A stretch of DNA of 16,403 nucleotides from an uncultured Fibrobacter sp. (lineage in GTDB: Bacteria; Fibrobacterota; Fibrobacteria; Fibrobacterales; Fibrobacteraceae): NCBI GenBank assembly GCA_947306025.1, contig CAMZFJ010000012.1, forward strand, positions 1 through 16,403, in the 5' to 3' direction. The notes below the pieces were generated by a model. That model saw only the letters and a list, made by a program, of their open reading frames with translations. It was not told where the DNA came from and made no database searches. The number at the start of each line of letters is the position of its first letter. Positions within the stretch are counted from its first letter, which is position 1. Below are positions 7,263 through 14,345 of the stretch, one piece after another. A program made the translations under genes and the position numbers.

Positions 7263-8417
7263 ATGACAGAAGAGGAACTCAAACAATTTAAGGCTGCACT
7301 CTCGATTACGAAGGTCGCTGTAGACTTAGGCATACCTGTGGTGCGTAATCGTTGCCGTTGCTTTTTCCCGACGCGCCATTCTCATGGCGATAGAACGCCT
7401 TCGGTTTCTTTTTCAGAAGAACGGGGAACATTCCGTTGCTGGGTGTGTGACGATGTTCGCGGCGATGTGATTTCGCTTGTTCAGATTGTCAAGAATTGTT
7501 CCTTTTTAGAGGCTTTGAACTGGCTCAAGGAAACGTATGGATTCCTGGTGCCGGGTGCAAAATTGCCGATGCAAAATCATGCGGCTGCACCTAATGCTTC
7601 GCCCGCTGTTACTCCGGCGCCGGTTCATACGTCCGCGCAAAATGCCTCGCTTGTGGCGAAAGTCGCAGTGCGCGAAGCGGCTCTTGAATATCATTCACCG
7701 GAGCCTGCAAAAGAACTTGTGAGTGAAGATGAACGCAAGAAGATTATCCTTTCGTTCCTGAAAATGTTGAGCCCGGTCGATAGGACTCCTGCGGCGGCAT
7801 ACTTGGCTCGTCGTCGCATACACAAGCCGATTTGGGATAAGATGCTTTTGCGCACGATTACAGATTATGGTATGCTGAATAATAAACTCAAGGATACTTA
7901 CGATTTAGAAGTTCTCAAGTATGTAGGGCTTTTCAATGAAAAAGGGAATTTGAGGTATTACAAGCATCCGCTATTTTTCCCTTACCTCGATGCCAAACGC
8001 CGTTCGTTTTATTTTCAGGCACGAGCCATTGATAGCTCCGTTGTTCCCAAGGAATTGAATTTGCGCGGAACGGTTCCGTATCCGTACAACGTTTCGGTTC
8101 TTGATCAAAAGCCGGGCTGGGTTTATTTGTGCGAGGGTGTGATTGATACGCTTACGTTTTTAGGACAAAATATTGCTGCAATTGGCATTCCCGGCGTGCG
8201 CTCGTTCAAGACCGAATGGCTCCCGCTTTTCAAAAATAAGAATGTTATGCTTTGTTTGGACAAAGATGAAGCGGGCCGCAGCGGTACAGAGTATTTGCAA
8301 TCTGTTTTTGAACAGGCTGGTATTCGTACGATTGTACTTGGCGAAGGTCTTGAAAACCTTAATTTTTCGATGAAAGAAGGCGACGATATTAATTCGTGGT
8401 TCGGCGGGAAAAAGTGA
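7263..8417 (+). CDS. Short CHC2 zinc-finger / TOPRIM primase-like protein
   Basis: The 384-residue protein combines an N-terminal DnaG-type zinc-binding domain with a C-terminal TOPRIM fold. The zinc region spans about 31-72: Cys31/Cys33 and His39/His41, HGDRTPSVSF (41-50), then Cys59 and Cys62 in FRCWVCDDVRGDVISLV. The first half has wider spacing than the usual C-x2-H. A Pro/Ala linker follows at about 98-125. TOPRIM residues are intact: Glu291 in CEGVIDTLTF and Asp333/Asp335 in CLDKDEAGRSG, with a terminal EGDDINSWF like the end of phage-type primases. At 384 residues it is well short of replicative DnaG (about 600) and has no helicase-interaction domain, so it is probably a second, accessory primase-like protein of plasmid or phage ancestry. 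Synthesis of RNA primers is inferred from the family. The ATG at 7263 is chosen because the family N-terminus begins there; the longer frame would overlap murB. Confidence 0.8.
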   Translation: MTEEELKQFKAALSITKVAVDLGIPVVRNRCRCFFPTRHSHGDRTPSVSFSEERGTFRCWVCDDVRGDVISLVQIVKNCSFLEALNWLKETYGFLVPGAKLPMQNHAAAPNASPAVTPAPVHTSAQNASLVAKVAVREAALEYHSPEPAKELVSEDERKKIILSFLKMLSPVDRTPAAAYLARRRIHKPIWDKMLLRTITDYGMLNNKLKDTYDLEVLKYVGLFNEKGNLRYYKHPLFFPYLDAKRRSFYFQARAIDSSVVPKELNLRGTVPYPYNVSVLDQKPGWVYLCEGVIDTLTFLGQNIAAIGIPGVRSFKTEWLPLFKNKNVMLCLDKDEAGRSGTEYLQSVFEQAGIRTIVLGEGLENLNFSMKEGDDINSWFGGKK

Positions 8418-8538
8418 ATTAGGTTTTAGTGGGTTAGGTATTAGGTGTTAGGATGATAATCGAGGCTTCGCCTCCTTATAAAGACGAGCGAAGCTCGTGA
8501 TTCTTTTCCTAATCCCTGTAACCTAAAACCTATTACCT
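8418..8538. repeat. Composite palindromic repeat element between convergent genes
   Basis: The gap is one structured element. The left arm is TTAGG-rich (8418-8452). The right arm (8507-8538) is largely its inverse. The clearest outer pair is TAGGTTTTAG (8420-8429) with CTAAAACCTA (8523-8532); TTAGGA and TCCTAA form a second pair. Between them are two perfect triloop hairpins, GAGGC-TTC-GCCTC (8462-8474) and ACGAGC-GAA-GCTCGT (8484-8498). No ORF of interest is present. The right arm supplies the last codons and the stop of the next gene. Confidence 0.75.
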
Positions 8539-9855
8539 ATTTCCAAGTACTCTTGCGATTTCGTTTTCGTCGGTGATTCCTTCCATCACTAGCTTTTGCG
8601 CGTTAACGTGCATGGTGCTATCGGCGTAGGAGCCGCTTGGTAACAGCAATTCGCAGACGATTGTTCTGCCGCTATATTTGGGTGCGTTTGTTGCGTTATC
8701 CAAAGCGTCGGCATCCGTGCATTTTGCTGTTTTTCGCACGAGGCGCTGAGCGAAAATGCCGAGTAAAGCTTCGTCCAAGACGCTTTTGGGTACGCCGAGG
8801 TCTATTAAGCGAGGCATCGCGCCTTTGGCGCTGTTCGTGTGCAGGGTGCTTAAAACTAAATGCCCCGTTTGCGCCGCGCGTAATGCGATTTGTGCGGTTT
8901 CTGCATCGCGGATTTCGCCAACGAGAATCACGTCAGGATCTTGTCGCAATATGGAGCGCAACGCAACTGCGAATGTGAATCCGCACTTTTCATTTACGGG
9001 AACTTGATTGGCGCCGCGAAGCTCGTATTCGACAGGGTCTTCGATTGTCGTGACATTGATTTTCTGCTGGATGATTTCGCGGAGGCCTGCGTAAAGCGTT
9101 GTTGTTTTGCCGCTGCCTGTCGGGCCAGTGACGAGGAATAGCCCTTGCGGAGCGCTGAAAATGCGGCGTAGTGCTTGTAGCGTTTTTTCGCTAAAGTCTA
9201 GGCTTGCTAGCGTCTGCGCAGAATCGTTTGCAGGGAGCAATCGCAAAACGCATTTTTCGCCATTGCTAATCGGGATTGTACTTAAGCGCACGTTCACTTT
9301 CTCGCGAAAATCTTCAAATGCAAAGCTTCCATCGTGCGGCAATCGGCGTTCCGTGATATCGACATTTGCCATGACTTTCAAGCGGATTAAAACGGGCTCG
9401 GCAAGCCATTGCGGAAACGTGCGGTATTCCGTTAAAAGTCCGTCAATGCGAAAGCGCACTCGAAGCGAGTCTGTCATCGGCTCAAGGTGAATGTCGGTTG
9501 CTTTTCGCTGCAGCGCTTTTACGATAAGGCTATCGACGAGATTTATAATCGGTTCCGATTCCCAAGACGAGTTTCGCGATGCGTCCAGCTGCTTGATATG
9601 CTTGAATAAATCTTCATCATCGATGGGATCCGCGTGGCTGTGCATCAGCCGTATTTCGGCGGGGGAGTGCTCTTCGGGGATGATTTGTTGCTGCGTGATA
9701 AAACGAATTTTCTCAAGCAAGAGTTCGTCATTTGCGTTTGGAACGGCGACTTTTATGGCCGCGCATTCTCTATTACATTCTCTATTGCAATCCCTGTCTA
9801 TGATTGCAATTCCGTTTCTCTGGCACCATTTTTTAGACAAGTTTATTTGATTCAT
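8533..9855 (-). CDS. GspE/PilB-family secretion or type IV pilus ATPase
   Basis: These cytoplasmic hexameric ATPases power type II secretion or pilus assembly. The 440-residue protein has all core motifs: SEPIINLVDSLIVKALQRKA (100-119) leading into ATDIHLEP, Walker A GPTGSGKT (244-251), Asp box IEDPVE (271-276), Walker B DPDVILVGEIRD (306-317) and His box TGHLVLSTLHT (330-340). It is shorter than typical GspE/PilB (roughly 500-570). The N-terminal domain is brief, and the C-terminal zinc region that normally carries two C-x-x-C pairs keeps only Cys379 before YSGRTIVCELL. No pilin, platform protein or secretin gene lies in the window, so secretion versus pilus cannot be decided. The ATG at 9855 is preferred to a TTG at 9870; no strong Shine-Dalgarno is seen. 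The last three codons and stop lie in the adjacent repeat element. Confidence 0.88.
   Translation of the reverse strand: MNQINLSKKWCQRNGIAIIDRDCNRECNRECAAIKVAVPNANDELLLEKIRFITQQQIIPEEHSPAEIRLMHSHADPIDDEDLFKHIKQLDASRNSSWESEPIINLVDSLIVKALQRKATDIHLEPMTDSLRVRFRIDGLLTEYRTFPQWLAEPVLIRLKVMANVDITERRLPHDGSFAFEDFREKVNVRLSTIPISNGEKCVLRLLPANDSAQTLASLDFSEKTLQALRRIFSAPQGLFLVTGPTGSGKTTTLYAGLREIIQQKINVTTIEDPVEYELRGANQVPVNEKCGFTFAVALRSILRQDPDVILVGEIRDAETAQIALRAAQTGHLVLSTLHTNSAKGAMPRLIDLGVPKSVLDEALLGIFAQRLVRKTAKCTDADALDNATNAPKYSGRTIVCELLLPSGSYADSTMHVNAQKLVMEGITDENEIARVLGNR
9765..9788 (-). repeat. 12-bp tandem repeat inside the GspE-like gene
   Basis: Two nearly identical 12-bp units (ATTCTCTATTAC and ATTCTCTATTGC on the + strand), with a decayed third unit, encode the peptide DCNRECNREC near the N-terminus of the ATPase. 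One internal duplication by replication slippage explains it. Confidence 0.65.
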
Positions 9856-9935
9856 TCCCGTAAAATACAAAGAAAAAAACTCAAAAATCTATTTTCTGAA
9901 AATTTTGCAACCTATGGTTTGCAAAGTGCCGTAAA

Positions 9936-10041
9936 GTCATCCTGACACCGAAGGGGGAAGGATCCAGTAATTTCTTGTTGTGAAAAATCAAAGCTTAACT
10001 GGATCCTTCACGTCGCCCTTACGGGCTTTGTTCAGGATGAC
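9936..10041. repeat. Nested inverted-repeat element, TCATCCTGA/GGATCC type
   Basis: Outer 10-bp perfect arms GTCATCCTGA (9936-9945) and TCAGGATGAC (10032-10041) enclose inner 12-bp perfect arms GAAGGATCCAGT (9957-9968) and ACTGGATCCTTC (9998-10009). A small GCCC-TTAC-GGGC hairpin sits at 10015-10026. The rest of the 244-bp gap between the GspE-like gene and the RND operon holds the operon terminator and an AT-rich promoter-like stretch before the GspE-like gene. Sequences with this core recur as short intergenic repeats in many bacterial genomes; I recognise the pattern but cannot give it a name. No transposase is present. Confidence 0.8.
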
Positions 10042-10048
10042 ACTGCAC

Positions 10049-10075
10049 AAAAAAGTCCCCCGGGTGGGGGACTTT
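10049..10075 (-). terminator. Rho-independent terminator of the RND efflux operon
   Basis: On the minus strand, AGTCCCCC pairs with GGGGGACT (+ strand 10054-10061 with 10066-10073) around a 4-nt loop, followed by a run of six T. Pairing can extend two bases further at the base of the stem. It lies about 25 bp after the stop of the pump gene and is the strongest terminator in the window. Confidence 0.92.
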
Positions 10076-10099
10076 GCGGAGTTGTCTAATGAAATTTAA

Positions 10100-13000
10100 T
10101 TATGCCTTGCTGAACTTTGCCTTGACTTTGCTGGCGCCTTTCTTTGCCTTGCTAAAGAGGGCGTTCGGGAGCCAGAAGAATGTCGGCACAAGGAACATGG
10201 TAAGCACTGCGGACACAATCAAACCACCCACAGAGGCGATACCCATCGGCTGCGTCATGGCGGCCACGTTACCACCGAGAGCAAATGCCAGCGGAAGCTG
10301 TGCAATCACGGATGCAAGCGTTGCAAGCATGATCGGCTGGAACTTGGACTTTGCTGCGGTCAACACTGCCGAACGGCGGCCCATGCTTCCACTACGCAAC
10401 AGACGGTTTGCTTCGTCGAGCAAAAGAATGGCGTTGTTTACGACCACACCAATCAACATCACGATAGCCATGAGGGCAATCATGGAGAGTGCCTTGCCGG
10501 TAAAGATAAGGGCGAGGAGCACACCGATAGCGCCCATCGGGATGGTCGTCATGATAATGAACGGCTGGGCAAAGCTTTCGAGGAGAGCAATCAGCAAGAT
10601 ATAGGTGAGGAGAATTGCCATCACGATTGCCGTCATGAATTCCTTCTGCATGTCGTTCTGCATGTCGGCGTTACCACCGAAGCTGAACGTGATGCCTTCC
10701 GGGAGTTCGTCCTTCATGCTTGCGGTAAGTTCGCCAAGCTTGCCCATGATTTCACCGGTCGTGTGGCCCGGGAGCAAATTCATCGAAACGTCAACACGTC
10801 TCATCTTGCGCTTACGGTCAATACGCGTCGGACCTGCACCATCTTCGATGTGGAAGAGCTCACTTGCACTTACGTAGCCCTTTGGCGTCTTGACAGGCAA
10901 GTCTTCGATGTCGGCATGGCTCTGTCTATCCTTTTCCATCAAGCGCACATAAACGTCGTATTCTTCACCGTCTTCGGTATATTGTCCTGCTTCGAAACCG
11001 TTCACTGCGATGTAGTTGTAGTTTGCGACGGTTTCTAGCGTTACACCGTAGTCGGCAAGTGCTGCACGATTCGGAACCAAGCGGATTTCCGGCTTACCGG
11101 CTTCGTAACTTGTCTTGATATCCACGATACCGTCAATTTTTTCCTTGACGCGGTCAAGGACGATTTGAGAAGCCTTAATCACGGAGTCTGCATGGAGACC
11201 GCTCACTTCGAGCACCACGTCACCGGCGGAGTTGTTCTGCATTTCAGAGGCGGAGGTGGATTTCACGGAAATGTAGGCATCAGGAATATTGGCGAGGTAC
11301 GGGCGGATGGAATCGACGATTTCGTCGGTGCTGCGGTGTCTGCCCTTCCAGTCCTTCATTTTCTTCTTTTCCCAGTCCTTCAAGAGCCTTACACGCATGG
11401 TAGCCTGGTTTACGGTCGTAAAGCCGTTGGAACCACCCACGTTCATACTGTAGTGAACAATTTCAGGAATATCCTTGACGCGGGATTCGATAATGCGTGC
11501 GACACTGTCGGTCGTTTCGATATTCGTACCTACGGGCATTTCGAGCTTGATGCTCATCATGCCTTGGTCTTGTCTCGGGGTAAGTTCAACGGTCAAGTTG
11601 TTCTTGGCGAGGTTTGCGACGAGCATGAGAGTAAGGACTAGTGCTACAACTTGGAAAATCACGCCCGGAACAGAAAGGCAGAATCCAAGCATCTTCAAAT
11701 AGACAAAACGGAAACCGTTCAAAATTTTCGGGAAAATACCAAGAGCGGATTCGATAATGCCTGGCTTTTCTTCGATGATGTTGCCGTTTTCGTCTTTCTT
11801 TTTACCCTTGAACAAGTAGGCGGCCATAAGCGGTGTGAGCGTGAATGTCACGAGGAGCGACACGAACGTTGCAAACACCATGGTCATACCGAATGTTCTA
11901 AAGAAGATACCTACAATAGACTTCATGAATGCGATAGGCACGAACACGCAGACGTTGGTGAGTGTTGATGCCATGATGGCAATCATGATTTCGGAGGTGC
12001 CCTTGTAGGCGGCTTCCTTCGGGTCAAGGCCTTGGTTCAACTTGCTGTTGATGTTTTCAAGCACGACGATGGAGTTTGTCACCAACAGACCCACGGAACT
12101 CGAAAGAGCCATGAGGGACATCATGTTGATGCCGAATCCTGCAAAGTACATGAGTGTAAATGCACCAATCACGGAAATCGGCATGGTTAGAGCTGCAATA
12201 ATCATCGTCGAGAACTTGAGCAAGAGGGCCGCGGTAAGTACGATGGCGATAATGATGTTTTGAATAACGTTATCGATAGATTCGTTCACAGCTTCGGACT
12301 TGTCGTAAATAAGCGTGAGCTTGAAGCCTTCCGGGAGAGTCTTGTTGACTTCTTCCAAACGCTTGAGCACGCCTCTGGAAACTTCCACGACGTTTGCGTC
12401 GGAACGCTTCTTGATATCGAGAGCGACTGAGTTGATGCCGTTAAAGCGGGAAGTCGATGTAATTGTTTCGATGGTATCTTTCACGACGGCAATTTCGGAT
12501 AGCTTGACCACTCCCTTTTCCGTCGGAATTTCCATGTTGCGCATTTCATCGAGGTTCTTGAACTTACCTGCGGTACGCACAGACGTGTTCTTGTGCTTGC
12601 CGATAACTTCACCAATCGGGAGGTTTACGTTGGACATGCCGTAAAGGCCCATCATGGTGCCGATATCGACACCGCGGTCCATCATCTTTTCCTTATCGAC
12701 TTCGATGGCAATCTGGCGGGTTGTACCACCGAAGATATCGACGCTTGCGACACCGGAAACAGAGGTGAAGAGCGGTTCGATTTCGTCTTCGACTTTCTGG
12801 CGGAGTTCCGTAGAGTTCAGAGGGCCGGTAAACGAAATTGCCATGATGGCAGCACCGTTAATATCGACCTTCGAAATAATCGGCGCCTGTACAGCATCTG
12901 GGAAGTCCGCAGAGGCGAGGTCCACCTTGGAACGCACGTCGTTTGCGGCAACGTCCACGTTCACGCCCATGTTGAACATGGCGACGATAATGCCGTAGTT

Positions 13001-13252
13001 TTCCAAGCAGATGGATTGCACGTAGTCGATACCGTCCACGAGTTCCACTTGTTCTTCAATCGGCTTGATAATTGTGGTTTCGATTTCTTCAGGGTTTGCG
13101 CCCTTGTAAATGATGGTGGCCGTAACCACGGGGACTTCGAATTTCGGCATCAAGTCCACCACCATCATGGAATAGGTATAAAGACCGAACACCACCACGG
13201 TCAAGATGACCATGAGCATGGTGATTGGTTTGTAAATACTGGCTTTAATCAT
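10100..13252 (-). CDS. RND-family efflux pump inner-membrane protein (AcrB/HAE1-like)
   Basis: The 1050-residue length, internal duplication and motif set fit the HAE1 drug-efflux RND transporters, which carry substrates from periplasm or inner membrane to an outer-membrane channel as a trimer. TM1 is at about 9-31, followed by porter domains, TM2-6 at about 330-480 (with a soluble charged loop at 482-497), TM7 at about 528-548, a second porter domain, and TM8-12 at about 872-1028. Familiar segments: EEIETTIIKPIEEQV (55-69), DVRSKVDLA (105-113), TMPISVIGAF (356-365), TMRVRL (618-623), TTIPMGAIGVLLAL (902-915). TM4 reads GLLVTNSIVVLEN (388-400), where AcrB has two aspartates (407, 408), and TM10 reads VVVNNAILLLDEAN (936-949), where AcrB has Lys940. 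GGAG lies 9 nt before the ATG. It is the last gene of the operon, 20 bp after the adaptor. Substrate unknown. Confidence 0.93.
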   Translation of the reverse strand: MIKASIYKPITMLMVILTVVVFGLYTYSMMVVDLMPKFEVPVVTATIIYKGANPEEIETTIIKPIEEQVELVDGIDYVQSICLENYGIIVAMFNMGVNVDVAANDVRSKVDLASADFPDAVQAPIISKVDINGAAIMAISFTGPLNSTELRQKVEDEIEPLFTSVSGVASVDIFGGTTRQIAIEVDKEKMMDRGVDIGTMMGLYGMSNVNLPIGEVIGKHKNTSVRTAGKFKNLDEMRNMEIPTEKGVVKLSEIAVVKDTIETITSTSRFNGINSVALDIKKRSDANVVEVSRGVLKRLEEVNKTLPEGFKLTLIYDKSEAVNESIDNVIQNIIIAIVLTAALLLKFSTMIIAALTMPISVIGAFTLMYFAGFGINMMSLMALSSSVGLLVTNSIVVLENINSKLNQGLDPKEAAYKGTSEIMIAIMASTLTNVCVFVPIAFMKSIVGIFFRTFGMTMVFATFVSLLVTFTLTPLMAAYLFKGKKKDENGNIIEEKPGIIESALGIFPKILNGFRFVYLKMLGFCLSVPGVIFQVVALVLTLMLVANLAKNNLTVELTPRQDQGMMSIKLEMPVGTNIETTDSVARIIESRVKDIPEIVHYSMNVGGSNGFTTVNQATMRVRLLKDWEKKKMKDWKGRHRSTDEIVDSIRPYLANIPDAYISVKSTSASEMQNNSAGDVVLEVSGLHADSVIKASQIVLDRVKEKIDGIVDIKTSYEAGKPEIRLVPNRAALADYGVTLETVANYNYIAVNGFEAGQYTEDGEEYDVYVRLMEKDRQSHADIEDLPVKTPKGYVSASELFHIEDGAGPTRIDRKRKMRRVDVSMNLLPGHTTGEIMGKLGELTASMKDELPEGITFSFGGNADMQNDMQKEFMTAIVMAILLTYILLIALLESFAQPFIIMTTIPMGAIGVLLALIFTGKALSMIALMAIVMLIGVVVNNAILLLDEANRLLRSGSMGRRSAVLTAAKSKFQPIMLATLASVIAQLPLAFALGGNVAAMTQPMGIASVGGLIVSAVLTMFLVPTFFWLPNALFSKAKKGASKVKAKFSKA

Positions 13253-13272
13253 TGGCTATTCTCCAGTGTCGA

Positions 13273-14322
13273 TTATTCGACAATCAGCACCTTGTCGCCA
13301 TCGTTCATGCGGTTCTGGCCTTCGACCATCACGACGTCGCCTTCGCTAAGGCCATCCTTGATTTGGATGTCGGTCTTGGTTTGCACTCCGAGTTGCACGA
13401 TTTTGCGCTTGGCCTTGCCTTCCTTATCGACAATCCAGACCGAGTTCACGCCGTTGCTATAGACAATGGCTTCGACAGGGACGGTAACGCCGGTGACTTC
13501 ACGGGCGTCAATCTTTGTGGTGAGGTACATGCCCGGGAGGAGTTTACGATTTTTGTTTTTGAAGGTGACTTCGACCGGGAAGAAACGCGTAATCGGGTTT
13601 GCGGCGAGCGGGATGAGGCTCACTTCGCCTTGGAGCTTTTCGCCGTTCAGTTCGATTGTTGCCTTGGCGCCCTTCTTGAAGAATCCGATTTCGGAACTTG
13701 TGACGTTGAGCTTGAGGATTACTTTGTCGAGGTTTGCGATGGTGAACATGGCACCACCGACACCCGGGACTTCACCGACCTTGTACTTCACTTCGGTAAC
13801 TGTACCCGAAGACGGGGCGAGCACGAGTGTTGCACGGCGTGCGGTTTCGAGGTTCATCTTGTCTACATTCAACTTCGTTTCGAGTTGATCGACGTCCTGT
13901 TGAGAAACGCCACCCTTGGCTTGCACTTCCTTAGTGCGGGCGAGAGTCTTTTCAGAAAGTTCGATGTTTGCCTTAGCTTGCTGGTAGCTGGTGTTATCGC
14001 CGGTGAATACGAATTTGGCGAGGACCTGGTCTTTCTTGACCTTGGAGCCGACTTTGACGTTAATCTTGGCAATCGGGTCGCCGAGCTTGGCTGTTGCGGT
14101 TGTCTGTTGGCTGCCTTCAATAGTGCCGCTGAAGGCGCGGACGTCGGTGAGCTTTACGATGTTGGCCTTTACGACACGGGCGGGCTTGCCTTTAACCTTC
14201 TGGATTTCTTCGATGGTCGAAACTTTCTTTTCGGACTTTGCGTCTTTCTTGGCTTCGCCACATCCGGCAAGGAGGAGCGACAGGGCAGAAATAGTAATGA
14301 GTGTTTTTGTAATCGTTTTCAT
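13273..14322 (-). CDS. RND efflux periplasmic adaptor lipoprotein (HlyD/AcrA-like)
   Basis: Membrane-fusion proteins bridge the RND pump and the outer-membrane channel. This 349-residue protein begins with a lipoprotein signal peptide and a clear lipobox, LLAGC, so Cys21 is the likely lipid anchor (as in AcrA). After a short linker comes the first half of the lipoyl-like barrel (GDPIAKINVKVGSKVKKDQV, 81-100). A helical hairpin at about 111-165 follows, short compared with AcrA, then the second lipoyl half (APSSGTVTEVKYKVGE, 169-184), a beta-barrel domain about 195-275 and a membrane-proximal domain to the end (VPVEAIVYSNGVNSVWIV). AGGAAG is placed 9 nt before the ATG. It lies 23 bp after the tolC-like gene and 20 bp before the pump, which supports co-transcription and a tripartite complex. 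Confidence 0.93.
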   Translation of the reverse strand: MKTITKTLITISALSLLLAGCGEAKKDAKSEKKVSTIEEIQKVKGKPARVVKANIVKLTDVRAFSGTIEGSQQTTATAKLGDPIAKINVKVGSKVKKDQVLAKFVFTGDNTSYQQAKANIELSEKTLARTKEVQAKGGVSQQDVDQLETKLNVDKMNLETARRATLVLAPSSGTVTEVKYKVGEVPGVGGAMFTIANLDKVILKLNVTSSEIGFFKKGAKATIELNGEKLQGEVSLIPLAANPITRFFPVEVTFKNKNRKLLPGMYLTTKIDAREVTGVTVPVEAIVYSNGVNSVWIVDKEGKAKRKIVQLGVQTKTDIQIKDGLSEGDVVMVEGQNRMNDGDKVLIVE

Positions 14323-14345
14323 GATTGTTGTCTTCCTCTTAAATC

